Assembly (NCBI GenBank): GCA_009735695.1
Contig: SRSL01000004.1
Location: 1-64,000, forward strand
Reading direction: 5' to 3'
Length of the DNA: 64,000 nucleotides
Source of the DNA: Christiangramia bathymodioli
GTDB lineage: Bacteria > Bacteroidota > Bacteroidia > Flavobacteriales > Flavobacteriaceae
Every line of letters begins with the position of its first letter. Positions within the stretch are counted from its first letter, which is position 1. The translations under genes and the position numbers were made by a program. Below the pieces are notes generated by a model that did no database searches, was not told the DNA's origin, and saw only the letters and a list, made by a program, of their open reading frames with translations. Below, piece by piece: positions 1-8,670 of the stretch.

Positions 1-1
1 C

Positions 2-1588
2 GATCCTGCAGATACTGTAGTTTGGTATAGTGATTCTGATCGTACCATGGTAGTGACTCAAACGGGAGATCTTGCGGTTGGAGATCATACCTTCTATGCT
101 ACCGTAACCAATTCTGATACCTGTGATAGTGATGCAGAATTGACAATTACTATTAATCCAAACCCAACATTTGAAACCCAACAGCCTCCTTTAGACTGTT
201 TAGGAGGAGCGCCATCAATAGCGGTCACTTCCGATACAAGTGGTTTGCAATTTAGGTTGGTGATTAAAGCACAATCCGGATCATTTGCAGATTATACTGG
301 TTCCTTCGAAGATCTCGAATATAATACAACCTATGTGTTAACTGCCAGGTCTACGACCGGGCCAACCTTCTGTGAAACAGATTATGAGTTCACAACACCT
401 GTTCCATTAGATATACCATCTGATGTTACATTGATGGTAAATAGTCCAACCTGTGATTCTTTTGATGGAACTACCTATTATGGTAGCATTCAAATTACGA
501 ATCACGTACCAACTTATTTATATGCGGTGGTTGATCAGGCTACTTTTGTTGATATCGCAAGTGTTCCTGGTTCGGCTTATATGAATTATGATTCCACAAG
601 TGGATTGATTTCAGGAATTGCTGTAGGTAGTTACTACGTTATAGCAAAAAGTCCTGATGGATGTTTATCGGCTATTGCGCCGGCAGTTTTAATCGAGCCA
701 CAGTGTATCACTTGCGAAACCGCATTTGCTAAAGACGCAAGCAATTCAAACTGTTTCGACCAATATCCAGATCTTATTCCAAATGATAATAGATGGGGTT
801 GGACCAATTATTATGAATCTGCAGGTAATTATACCTTAGATCTGTACGCCGGTGCTGGACAGTGTGATATTACAAAAGGCGCCCTGGTGGGAGAAGTTCA
901 GATTTCTGATAATGGTGATGGAACCATTGATGTTAGGTTCCTGGCAGATCCAGGTTACATCATGAGTTCTGTTCATCTATATGTGGGTTGTGAACCACTT
1001 CCTTACAAGAAAAAAGGTAAGAACTATGAGTACACCGTTGCACCAGGACAGTATCCGCAAAACCCGAATGGTGATATTGGATATGTAACCGACTACACCA
1101 TTGAGAATGTTGAAGTAAATGGTAGCTTTTATGTGATCGCCCATGTAGATATTTGTACAAGCGAAAATCGAGACCTTATTTCAGAAATCAGGTCTGAGTC
1201 TGTACCCGTTAATTATACTCTAAACAAGCGATTTAGCGCAATGCAAGCCTGTATTTCTCCAAGTAGAAGCACTAAAGAATCTACTGAGCTATCAAAAACA
1301 TCTACCAGCTTTACAGCAGATGCGTCTGAACCACTGTTCAGCATAGCTCCGGTTCCATTCAGGGATGTATTGAATATTGGTTATCAATTCGATTATACCT
1401 CAGATGTAACGATCCAGATATTTGATCTGAATGGTAGATTGCTTAGCACGTATACCGATACGGCGGTAAATTCAGATAGTGTGTCGACCTTTAATGTAGA
1501 TTTCAGGACCAAGTCCAACCAGATCTATATTGTAAGAATGACCACCGATAGGGCAGTTTACACTGCTAAGATCGTTGCCGCGAAGTAA
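2..1588 (+). CDS. Secreted T9SS cargo protein, type A sorting domain (5' partial)
   Basis: The frame is open from base 2 with no stop, so the gene begins upstream of the window; 528 codons are visible. The visible part holds Ig/PKD-like beta-rich repeats with paired cysteines and many Thr/Asp/Asn residues, typical of large flavobacterial surface or secreted proteins. The last ~80 residues (from about base 1336) look like a type A T9SS C-terminal domain: 'APVPFRDVLNIGY', then 'IQIFDLNGRLL', then 'IYIVRMTTDRAVYTAKIV'. Such a domain directs export through the type IX machinery and is cleaved or anchored by PorU. The ligand or substrate of the main body is not recognisable. An ATG at 47 is internal, not a start. 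The gene is followed by a strong bidirectional terminator. Confidence 0.85.
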   Translation, partial: DPADTVVWYSDSDRTMVVTQTGDLAVGDHTFYATVTNSDTCDSDAELTITINPNPTFETQQPPLDCLGGAPSIAVTSDTSGLQFRLVIKAQSGSFADYTGSFEDLEYNTTYVLTARSTTGPTFCETDYEFTTPVPLDIPSDVTLMVNSPTCDSFDGTTYYGSIQITNHVPTYLYAVVDQATFVDIASVPGSAYMNYDSTSGLISGIAVGSYYVIAKSPDGCLSAIAPAVLIEPQCITCETAFAKDASNSNCFDQYPDLIPNDNRWGWTNYYESAGNYTLDLYAGAGQCDITKGALVGEVQISDNGDGTIDVRFLADPGYIMSSVHLYVGCEPLPYKKKGKNYEYTVAPGQYPQNPNGDIGYVTDYTIENVEVNGSFYVIAHVDICTSENRDLISEIRSESVPVNYTLNKRFSAMQACISPSRSTKESTELSKTSTSFTADASEPLFSIAPVPFRDVLNIGYQFDYTSDVTIQIFDLNGRLLSTYTDTAVNSDSVSTFNVDFRTKSNQIYIVRMTTDRAVYTAKIVAAK

Positions 1589-1605
1589 TTACTAACCATA
1601 AAAAG

Positions 1606-1633
1606 AAAGAGCAGCCAATTGGCTGCTCTTTTT
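1606..1633. terminator. Bidirectional intrinsic terminator
   Basis: A perfect palindrome (AAAGAGCAGCC, AATT at the centre, GGCTGCTCTTT) is flanked by A- and T-rich tracts. It lies between two convergent genes, the T9SS cargo gene and the acyl-CoA dehydrogenase, and should end transcription of both. Confidence 0.85.
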
Positions 1634-1653
1634 ATTTCCTAAAATTGAGAAAT

Positions 1654-2796
1654 TTAATCCTTAAGGATACTTCTTGAAATTACAATTTTCTGGATTTCGG
1701 AGGTTCCTTCGTAGATCTGTGTGATCTTGGCATCTCTCATCAATCTTTCTACGTGATACTCCTTGACATATCCATTTCCGCCGTGTACCTGGACGGCTTC
1801 CACAGTCACATCCATTGCGGTTTGGGAAGCATGAAGTTTAGCCATGGCACCAGAAAGGTCATAATTATTTCCCTGATCTTTATCCCATGCGGCTTTCATT
1901 ACCATATGTCTTGCCGCCTCAATTTGAGTATGCATATCAGCTAATTTGAACGCGATAGCCTGGTGGTTGCAAATCTCTGTTCCAAATGCCTTACGTTGTT
2001 TTGAATAGTCTTTTGCTAATTCATAAGCTCCGGAAGCGATTCCCAAGGCCTGGGCCGCGATCCCAATTCGTCCTCCTGAAAGGGTCTTCATCGCAAATTT
2101 GAATCCGAAACCATCTTCTCCAATTCGGTTTTCCTTTGGAACTTTTACATCGTTGAAATTAAGTGAATGTGTATCACTTCCTCTAATTCCCAGCTTTTGC
2201 TCTTTTGGACCGATTTCAAATCCTTCCCATCCTTTTTCCACGATAAAGGCATTAATACCTTTATGTTTTTTCTCCTTGTCGGTTTGTGCGATCACCAGGT
2301 AATAGTCGGCGGAAGAACCATTAGTGATCCAGTTCTTGGTTCCGTTAAGGATATAATGATCACCTTTATCGATAGCGGTGGTTCTTTGCGAAGTGGCATC
2401 ACTTCCGGCTTCAGGTTCTGAAAGACAAAAAGCTCCCAGTTTCTCACCAGTGGTTAATTTTGAAAGGTATTTTTTCTTCTGTTCTTCGGTTCCGAAGGTG
2501 TCAAGACCCCAGCAAACCAGTGAATTATTTACTGAAACCATTACCGAAGCTGAAGCGTCTATCTTAGAAAGTTCCTCCATTGCAAGTACATAGGAGATTG
2601 TATCCATTCCACCACCACCGTACTCAGGCGATGCCATCATTCCAAGAAAACCAAGATCACCCATTTTTTTAATGAGTTCCTTAGGAAATTCCTGTTTTTC
2701 ATCTCTTTCGATCACCCCTGGCAAAAGTTCGGTTTTAGCGAAGTCTCTTGCCGCATCGCGTATCATGATATGTTCTTCGGTAAATTTAAAATCCAT
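1654..2796 (-). CDS. Acyl-CoA dehydrogenase
   Basis: A 380-residue FAD-dependent acyl-CoA dehydrogenase, the full usual length. It oxidises acyl-CoA to trans-2-enoyl-CoA in fatty acid or branched-chain amino acid breakdown and passes electrons to ETF. Signature 'CLSEPEAGSD' is at about 124-133, the substrate-loop motif 'NGTKNWITNG' at 151-160, 'VHGGNGY' at 347-353, and 'YEGTSEIQ' at 362-369 contains the likely catalytic Glu (E363). It most resembles short-chain (butyryl-CoA type) enzymes, but chain-length preference cannot be read from sequence alone. It is a single gene, divergent from anmK, with a good promoter just upstream. Confidence 0.93.
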   Translation of the reverse strand: MDFKFTEEHIMIRDAARDFAKTELLPGVIERDEKQEFPKELIKKMGDLGFLGMMASPEYGGGGMDTISYVLAMEELSKIDASASVMVSVNNSLVCWGLDTFGTEEQKKKYLSKLTTGEKLGAFCLSEPEAGSDATSQRTTAIDKGDHYILNGTKNWITNGSSADYYLVIAQTDKEKKHKGINAFIVEKGWEGFEIGPKEQKLGIRGSDTHSLNFNDVKVPKENRIGEDGFGFKFAMKTLSGGRIGIAAQALGIASGAYELAKDYSKQRKAFGTEICNHQAIAFKLADMHTQIEAARHMVMKAAWDKDQGNNYDLSGAMAKLHASQTAMDVTVEAVQVHGGNGYVKEYHVERLMRDAKITQIYEGTSEIQKIVISRSILKD

Positions 2797-2833
2797 CTGC
2801 TAAGAAATTTGTAAAAAACTGATTTTTGGACGG

Positions 2834-2865
2834 CAAAGATAGCTTTTTGATACCTATTTTTCAAT
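2834..2865 (-). promoter_or_regulatory. Promoter of the acyl-CoA dehydrogenase gene
   Basis: On the minus strand, ATTG (2862-2865) is followed 20 bp later by TATCTTTG (2834-2841), a perfect match to the Bacteroidetes -7 box TAnnTTTG. The implied leader is about 30 nt. Confidence 0.6.
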
Positions 2866-2888
2866 TGATATTAAGTATTTTTACGAAT

Positions 2889-3953
2889 ATGAAAAAAACC
2901 ACTTACAGGCTGGTAGGGGTTATGTCTGGAACCTCTCTCGACGGGATCGATCTGGTATTCACCGAGATCACTTTTCAAAATAGCATTTCTTATACTATTC
3001 TCGCTTCCGAGACTGTTTCATACAACAGGGAATGGAGGGAGAAACTGGAGCAGGCTATTAATCTGCCTTCCGAAGAACTTACCGAACTGGATGATGAATA
3101 CAGCATTTTCCTTGCTGAAGTAATAAATACCTTTATTAAGAAATATGATATTGATCTGTTGGATGCTGTGTGTAGTCACGGGCATACGGTGAAACATCGT
3201 CCTAAACAGGGTGTGACCTTTCAGATAGGAAACCGTCCTAAACTTGCTAAATTGATCAACGCACCGGTGGTTTGTGATTTCAGGGTGCAGGATGTAGAGC
3301 TGGGTGGAGAGGGCGCGCCGCTGGTTCCGATTGGCGACCGGCTGCTTTTTAGTGATTATAAATATTGCATCAATCTAGGCGGGTTTGCCAATATTTCTTT
3401 GGAAAAAAATGATCAGCGCATCGCATACGATATCTGCCCTGTTAATACGGTTCTCAATTTTTATACCCGCAAGGTGGGCAAGGAATATGACGAGAATGGC
3501 GAAATGGCCAGGTCGGGTAGGCTGAACAGAGATCTGTTAAATGATTTAAATATGCTGCAATTTTATAAAAAGGAAGCACCAAAATCTCTCGGAATTGAAT
3601 GGGTGAATATGGAGATATTTCCGTTAATAGATAGAAAAGACATTCAAATTCCTGATATTCTAAAAACCTTTACGGTACATGTTGCTGAACAGATCGCGGC
3701 TTGCCTTGATAATGATCCTGCTTCGAAAGTTCTGATCACCGGCGGAGGAAGTTTTAATTCTTATTTAATCGAAGAGTTGAAATCCCGAACTGAATGTGAT
3801 CTTGTAATTCCCGAAAAGCGACTGGTCGACTTCAAGGAAGCCCTTGTTTTTGCGCTCTTGGGAGTGCTCAAATTACGCAAGGAGATCAATGTGCTGAGTT
3901 CGGTTACCGGGGCCAGGATGGACCATTCTTCAGGCCGGGTTTATGAACCCTGA
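2889..3953 (+). CDS. anmK: Anhydro-N-acetylmuramic acid kinase
   Basis: AnmK phosphorylates and opens 1,6-anhydro-MurNAc, the product of lytic transglycosylases, giving MurNAc-6-phosphate for peptidoglycan recycling in the cytoplasm. The ATP-binding signature 'MSGTSLDGID' is at residues 12-21 and 'LITGGGSFNSYL' near residue 285. The length of 354 residues fits the family. The ATG at 2889 is chosen because the conserved N-terminus begins there; an in-frame ATG at 2826 adds 21 unrelated hydrophobic residues and lies in the divergent promoter region. The gene is followed by a separate promoter for the next gene. Confidence 0.92.
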   Translation: MKKTTYRLVGVMSGTSLDGIDLVFTEITFQNSISYTILASETVSYNREWREKLEQAINLPSEELTELDDEYSIFLAEVINTFIKKYDIDLLDAVCSHGHTVKHRPKQGVTFQIGNRPKLAKLINAPVVCDFRVQDVELGGEGAPLVPIGDRLLFSDYKYCINLGGFANISLEKNDQRIAYDICPVNTVLNFYTRKVGKEYDENGEMARSGRLNRDLLNDLNMLQFYKKEAPKSLGIEWVNMEIFPLIDRKDIQIPDILKTFTVHVAEQIAACLDNDPASKVLITGGGSFNSYLIEELKSRTECDLVIPEKRLVDFKEALVFALLGVLKLRKEINVLSSVTGARMDHSSGRVYEP

Positions 3954-3992
3954 AAATTTTGCCAAATTCGGAATATAGCCTCTTCAGTTTTT

Positions 3993-4000
3993 TATATTTG
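3993..4000 (+). promoter_or_regulatory. -7 box upstream of the Glu/Leu dehydrogenase gene
   Basis: TATATTTG matches TAnnTTTG exactly and lies 18 bp before the ATG at 4019. No good -33 element is at the expected distance. Its position supports 4019 rather than the in-frame ATG at 3959 as the start. Confidence 0.45.
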
Positions 4001-4018
4001 CTGCAAAATATTCCAAAA

Positions 4019-5245
4019 ATGAAAGAATTACTCAAATTATACGAGAATAAAGAACCCGAAATTGTATTTAACTGGAAAGATTCTGAAACGGAAGCCGAAG
4101 GCTGGACCGTGATTAACTCACTTCGAGGTGGCGCTGCCGGTGGTGGAACACGGATGAGGAAGGGACTTGATCAGAATGAAGTGCTTTCTCTTGCCAAGAC
4201 CATGGAAGTTAAATTTACCGTTTCTGGGCCTCCAATTGGTGGGGCAAAATCGGGCATCAACTTCGATCCGGCCGATCCTCGCAAAAAGGGAGTTCTTGAG
4301 CGCTGGTACAAGGCGGTTTCTCCTCTTCTGAAAAGTTACTACGGAACAGGTGGTGACCTGAATGTGGACGAGATCAATGAAGTAATTCCAATCACCGAGG
4401 ATTGTGGAGTTTGGCACCCACAGGAAGGAGTATTTAACGGACATTTCCAGCCAACCGAAGCCGATAAGATTAATAGAATTGGTCAGCTTCGCCAAGGAGT
4501 GATCAAGGTTCTTGAAAACACTCATTTTTCACCTGATGTTACCAGGAAATATACGGTGGCCGATATGATCACCGGTTACGGTGTAGCAGAGGCGGTTCAT
4601 CATTATTATTCCATTTACGGAGGCGATATCGACGGGAAAAAAGCCATCGTTCAGGGCTTCGGAAATGTAGGTTCTGCAGCAGCATACTACCTGGCCCAAA
4701 TGGGGGCGAAGATCGTAGGGATTATCGACCGTGCCGGCGGACTCATCAATGAGGAAGGTTTCAGTTTTGAAGAGGTGAAGGATATGTTCCTGAACAAAAA
4801 GGGAAATACCCTTAATCATAAGGATATGATGCCTTTCGAAGAGATCAATGAGAAGATCTGGAAGCTGGATGCTGAAATTTTCGCGCCTTGTGCTGCCTCT
4901 CGTTTGATTTCAAAAGACCAGATCACCAGCCTAATCGATAGAAAGCTGGAAGTGATTTCCTGTGGTGCGAATGTTCCTTTTGCTGATAAGGAGATCTTTT
5001 TTGGACCCATTATGGAATATACCGATGAGCGTGTAAGCCTGATTCCTGATTTTATTTCTAACTGTGGAATGGCCCGTGTTTTTGCCTATTTTATGGAAAG
5101 AAGGGTGCAAATGACTGATGAAGCGATCTTCAATGATACCTCAATGACCATAAAAAATGCCATTCAGAATACTTTCGATAATAACAGCAGCAAGACCAAC
5201 ATAAGTAAAACTGCTTTCGAAGTAGCTCTAAAACAGCTTGTTTAA
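4019..5245 (+). CDS. Glu/Leu/Phe/Val dehydrogenase family protein
   Basis: A 408-residue NAD(P)-dependent amino acid dehydrogenase catalysing reversible oxidative deamination. The substrate/catalytic Lys motif 'GGAKSGI' is at 74-80 (K77), 'GGDLNVDE' at 111-118, and the Rossmann motif 'GFGNVG' at 213-218. The substrate could be glutamate or a branched-chain amino acid; the sequence does not decide this. The start at 4019 gives a compact cytosolic N-terminus (MKELLKLYENKEP) and follows a -7 promoter box. A longer reading from 3959 would add a hydrophobic stretch overlapping that promoter and is rejected. Confidence 0.9.
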   Translation: MKELLKLYENKEPEIVFNWKDSETEAEGWTVINSLRGGAAGGGTRMRKGLDQNEVLSLAKTMEVKFTVSGPPIGGAKSGINFDPADPRKKGVLERWYKAVSPLLKSYYGTGGDLNVDEINEVIPITEDCGVWHPQEGVFNGHFQPTEADKINRIGQLRQGVIKVLENTHFSPDVTRKYTVADMITGYGVAEAVHHYYSIYGGDIDGKKAIVQGFGNVGSAAAYYLAQMGAKIVGIIDRAGGLINEEGFSFEEVKDMFLNKKGNTLNHKDMMPFEEINEKIWKLDAEIFAPCAASRLISKDQITSLIDRKLEVISCGANVPFADKEIFFGPIMEYTDERVSLIPDFISNCGMARVFAYFMERRVQMTDEAIFNDTSMTIKNAIQNTFDNNSSKTNISKTAFEVALKQLV

Positions 5246-5297
5246 AAGTTTGTGTAAACATTCTTGAATTATTGGTAGAACGGCTATTTCTATTATT

Positions 5298-5305
5298 TAA
5301 ATTTG
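5298..5305 (+). promoter_or_regulatory. Candidate -7 box of the exbB-exbD-tonB-folC operon
   Basis: TAAATTTG matches TAnnTTTG 53 bp upstream of the first gene. A second, weaker box, TACTTTAG, lies closer. No convincing -33 partner is seen. Confidence 0.3.
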
Positions 5306-5358
5306 GTTACAATTAAACTTACTTTAGCACGTTACAATAAAAAACCTATTTAGAACAT

Positions 5359-6060
5359 ATGCTTAACTTTTTTCAGCAGGACGAGCTGGCCGATGCTGCC
5401 CAAACTGCAGAGCCCGTCGTAGAGGAAAAGACCCTGTCTCTATTTGAACTCATGTTCAGCGGGGGTCTTGGAGGCCAGATCATCATTATCATTCTTTTTG
5501 TTCTTCTATTTGCCGCAGTCTATATTTATTTTGAGAGACTTTTTGCCATCAAATCGGCGGGTAAAATTGACAAGAACTTTATGCTTCAAATCAAGGATAG
5601 CGTATTAAGCGGAAATATTGAATCTGCCAAAATACGCTGTGCACAGAGTGACTCTCCGGTTGCCAGGCTTACCGAAAAAGGAATCTCGAGAATTGGTAGC
5701 CCTTTGGAAGATATCAATACAGCCATAGAGAATGCAGGAAGACTGGAAGTTTATAAACTGGAAAAGAATGTCAGTATTCTTGCTACTATCGCAGGAGCTG
5801 CGCCAATGATCGGGTTCCTGGGAACTGTAATTGGTATGGTACTTGCCTTTCATGAACTGGCTACCAGTAGTGGTCAGGCTCAAATGGGAGCACTTGCTGA
5901 AGGAATCTATACCGCAATGACAACTACCGTGGCCGGATTGATCGTAGGTATCATCGCCTACATCGGTTATAATCACCTGGTGGTGAAGACTGATAAAATG
6001 GTTCACCAGATGGAAGCTACCGCGGTTGATTTCCTTGACCTGTTAAACGAACCAGCTTAG
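5359..6060 (+). CDS. exbB: MotA/TolQ/ExbB proton channel family protein
   Basis: A 233-residue inner-membrane subunit of the proton channel that energises TonB-type transport or Tol-type envelope function. A membrane segment follows 'GGLGGQ' at about 35-58, and two more lie at about 138-162 and 180-205. The conserved pattern 'AAPMIGFLGTVIGMV' and 'TTTVAGLIVGIIAY' are ExbB/TolQ hallmarks. It is the first gene of a tight run with an ExbD-like gene 1 nt away and a TonB-like gene after that, indicating one complex. Whether the system serves TonB-dependent receptors or a Tol-like role is not certain; the downstream TonB-domain protein favours the former. Confidence 0.9.
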   Translation: MLNFFQQDELADAAQTAEPVVEEKTLSLFELMFSGGLGGQIIIIILFVLLFAAVYIYFERLFAIKSAGKIDKNFMLQIKDSVLSGNIESAKIRCAQSDSPVARLTEKGISRIGSPLEDINTAIENAGRLEVYKLEKNVSILATIAGAAPMIGFLGTVIGMVLAFHELATSSGQAQMGALAEGIYTAMTTTVAGLIVGIIAYIGYNHLVVKTDKMVHQMEATAVDFLDLLNEPA

Positions 6061-6061
6061 T

Positions 6062-6454
6062 ATGAACCTAAGAGGAAGAAATAAAATAAGTCCTGAGTTT
6101 AGCATGAGCTCGATGACAGATGTGGTTTTTCTGCTGCTCATCTTTTTCATGCTAACCTCACCGGTGATCACTCCAGAAGCGCTGGACCTCATCCTTCCGA
6201 AGGCTAAAGGAAAGACCACGACCAAGCAAACACTTTCGGTGAGCATCACCAAGGATCTTCAGTTTTATATCAATGATGAACGAATAAGTAATTCTGCTTT
6301 GGAAGGGACTTTGAAAAGCCGACTGGCTGGAGAGGAAAATCCAACCATTATCTTAAGAGCTGAAGAAGGTGTGCCTATCGAAAAGGCAGTGAATGTTATG
6401 GATATTGCGAACAGGAATAGTTACAAAATTGTCCTGGCTGTAAAACCTGAATAG
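6062..6454 (+). CDS. exbD: ExbD/TolR family biopolymer transport protein
   Basis: A 130-residue partner of the preceding ExbB-like channel. It has a short cytoplasmic N-terminus, one membrane helix at about 19-36 carrying the conserved Asp (D20 in 'MTDVVFLLLIFFML') that conducts protons, and a periplasmic domain ending in 'VMDIANRNSYKIVLAVKPE'. The gene starts 1 nt after the ExbB-like gene and ends 10 nt before the TonB-like gene, so the three are almost certainly translated from one mRNA. Confidence 0.9.
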   Translation: MNLRGRNKISPEFSMSSMTDVVFLLLIFFMLTSPVITPEALDLILPKAKGKTTTKQTLSVSITKDLQFYINDERISNSALEGTLKSRLAGEENPTIILRAEEGVPIEKAVNVMDIANRNSYKIVLAVKPE

Positions 6455-6464
6455 AAAGAGAAAA

Positions 6465-7286
6465 ATGGCTGTGCTGGAAACCGAACATGAAAAGAAGTCC
6501 TTTACGATCACTGTAGTGATACACGTGATCCTGATCCTTCTTTTGATCTTTTTTGGCCTTACTTATCTGGATCCGCCGCCTGAAAGCGGGATTGCTATCA
6601 ATTTTGGTACTTCTGAAGTTGGGATGGGTAACGAACAGCCAAAAAAGCCTGTAAAATCGGCACCAAAACAAACTACTTCCCAGCCTGTCAAATCTGAACC
6701 GGTTATCGAAAAGGAAGTGGTGACCCAGGATATTGAGGAGGCGCCGGTGATCGAAAAGAAAAAGAAAGAAACTCCGGTAGAATCGAAACCTGTTGAAAAA
6801 CCAAAAGAGGAGCCCAAGCCTGTTAAAAAACCGGAACCAAAGCCCGATAAATCTACCAATGATGCCCTGAGTAGTATTCTAAATGGCCCGGAAAGAAGCG
6901 GAACAGCTTCCGGAGGTGAAGGGAATGACAATCAGGCCGGGGATAAAGGAAGTCCTGATGGTGATCCCAATGCCAGTTCTTACTATGGGCAGGGAGCTGG
7001 ACTTGACGGGGATGGAAATTATCGCCTTGGAGGTAGATCGGCATTGAATAAAGAAAAATTTGTTCAGGATTGTAATGAGTCAGGTATTGTGGTGGTGAAA
7101 ATCATAGTTGATCGTTCCGGAAGAGTGATCAGTGCCCAGCCGGGTATGAAAGGTACTACTAATAGTGCAAGTTGTCTTACCGAGCCTGCAAAAAGAGCCG
7201 CTTTAGCTACCCGATTCAATAGCGACGAAAATGCCCCCGCACAGCAGGTAGGAACTATTATTTACGATTTCAAACTTACCGAATAA
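6465..7286 (+). CDS. TonB-like energy transducer
   Basis: A 273-residue protein with one N-terminal membrane helix (about 15-36), a long Pro/Lys/Glu-rich linker (about 60-130) expected to span the periplasm, a Gly/Asp-rich stretch, and a C-terminal TonB-like domain (about 190-273) with 'GIVVVKIIVDRSGRVISA' and a closing 'VGTIIYDFKL'. It should transmit the proton motive force harvested by the ExbB/ExbD pair to outer-membrane receptors. The stop codon abuts the folC start. The receptor partner is not in the window. Confidence 0.85.
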   Translation: MAVLETEHEKKSFTITVVIHVILILLLIFFGLTYLDPPPESGIAINFGTSEVGMGNEQPKKPVKSAPKQTTSQPVKSEPVIEKEVVTQDIEEAPVIEKKKKETPVESKPVEKPKEEPKPVKKPEPKPDKSTNDALSSILNGPERSGTASGGEGNDNQAGDKGSPDGDPNASSYYGQGAGLDGDGNYRLGGRSALNKEKFVQDCNESGIVVVKIIVDRSGRVISAQPGMKGTTNSASCLTEPAKRAALATRFNSDENAPAQQVGTIIYDFKLTE

Positions 7287-8507
7287 GTGAAGACTTATGA
7301 AGAAACTGTTGAATGGATGTTTCAGCAGTTGCCAATGTACCAGCGAATAGGTAAACAAGCCTTTAAAAAGGACCTTACCAATACCCTGCAACTAGCAGCC
7401 CACCTTGGAAATCCGGAAAAGAAATTCAAATCCATCCATGTAGCCGGAACCAACGGAAAAGGGTCAGTAAGTCATATGCTTGCCGCTATTTTTCAAAGTG
7501 CCGGATACAAAACTGGGCTTTATACCTCCCCGCACCTCAAAGATTTCAGGGAAAGGATCAGGATCAATGGCCAGATGATCAGCGAAAAATCGGTAATTGA
7601 GTTTATTGATCAGAATAAAGATTTTCTGGAAAATCAGAAACTCAGCTTTTTTGAAATGAGCGTGGGGATGGCCTTCGACCATTTTGCAAAAGAACAGGTA
7701 GATATAGCTATTATTGAAGTTGGAATGGGTGGGCGCCTGGATTCTACAAATATTGTAAAACCTGAAGTTTCGGTTATCACAAACATTGGTCTGGATCATA
7801 CTGCTTTTTTGGGAGATACCCTGGCAGCTATTGCAGGTGAAAAAGCGGGAATAATTAAAGAGAATGTTCCTGTGATAATTGGTGAAAAACAACTAGAAAC
7901 TTCCCCTGTATTTAAAGAAAAGGCTTCAGAAATGAACTCGGAAATTCTCTTCGCTGAAGAAGGTGCTTATCCCGTTTATGAAACAGACCTTAAAGGTACC
8001 TACCAGGCAAAAAACCTTAAAACTGTCCTTACCACTGTAAAGGTTCTGCAAAATCAGGGTTGGAAATTGCCTTCTGAAGCCATAAAAAATGCCCTGTCGA
8101 AAGTAAAATTGCTTACTGGTTTACAGGGACGCTGGGACACCTTGCAGTTAAACCCGAAGGTGGTCTGCGATACTGCGCATAATGCCGAGGGCCTCAAGAT
8201 TGTTATGAAACAACTTGGAAATGAGAATTATCAGAATTTACACATAGTTATGGGTGTCGTGAACGATAAAGATCTTTCAAAGGTGTTGCCTCTTTTTCCG
8301 AAAGATGCTCATTATTATTTTGCCAAGCCCGATGTACCGAGAGGGCTTGAGGCTGAATTACTTCAAGCCCAGGCCCGTGACCATGGTCTGGAGGGTAAGG
8401 TTTTCAGTTCTGTAAAAAAAGCCTATGAGGCTGCTTTGGAGTGGGCTCTGGACGAGGACCTTATTTTTATTGGTGGAAGTAATTTCACCGTAGCCGAGGT
8501 TTTGTAA
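7287..8507 (+). CDS. folC: Folylpolyglutamate synthase / dihydrofolate synthase
   Basis: A 406-residue Mur-ligase-fold enzyme adding glutamate to dihydropteroate or folates. The P-loop 'GTNGKGS' is at 54-60, followed by 'GLYTSPHLKDFRERI', 'EVGMGGRLDSTN' (about 145-156) and 'DTAHNAEG' near 290. The start is a GTG directly abutting the TonB-like gene's TAA; the resulting N-terminus (KTYEETVEWMFQQLPMYQ) matches the conserved FolC beginning, and no in-frame ATG precedes the conserved region. Its position in the exbB-exbD-tonB run implies co-transcription, a linkage without an obvious functional reason. Confidence 0.92.
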   Translation: MKTYEETVEWMFQQLPMYQRIGKQAFKKDLTNTLQLAAHLGNPEKKFKSIHVAGTNGKGSVSHMLAAIFQSAGYKTGLYTSPHLKDFRERIRINGQMISEKSVIEFIDQNKDFLENQKLSFFEMSVGMAFDHFAKEQVDIAIIEVGMGGRLDSTNIVKPEVSVITNIGLDHTAFLGDTLAAIAGEKAGIIKENVPVIIGEKQLETSPVFKEKASEMNSEILFAEEGAYPVYETDLKGTYQAKNLKTVLTTVKVLQNQGWKLPSEAIKNALSKVKLLTGLQGRWDTLQLNPKVVCDTAHNAEGLKIVMKQLGNENYQNLHIVMGVVNDKDLSKVLPLFPKDAHYYFAKPDVPRGLEAELLQAQARDHGLEGKVFSSVKKAYEAALEWALDEDLIFIGGSNFTVAEVL

Positions 8508-8670
8508 AGAGATTTACCTTAAGGAAACCTTATACCATTAAAAAATAGCTTATCTTTATAAGTGTCCGAAAAACAGAAATTTAACGCTTACTTTCCACAT
8601 TATTTCTTTCCCCATCTTTATATGATCTGACTTTTTTGCTGGGTTATTTATTAACTAAAACTCAATCAAA

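Noticed and set aside
2826-2888. Longer N-terminus for anmK
   Set aside because: The added residues are not family-like and the region carries the divergent acyl-CoA dehydrogenase promoter.
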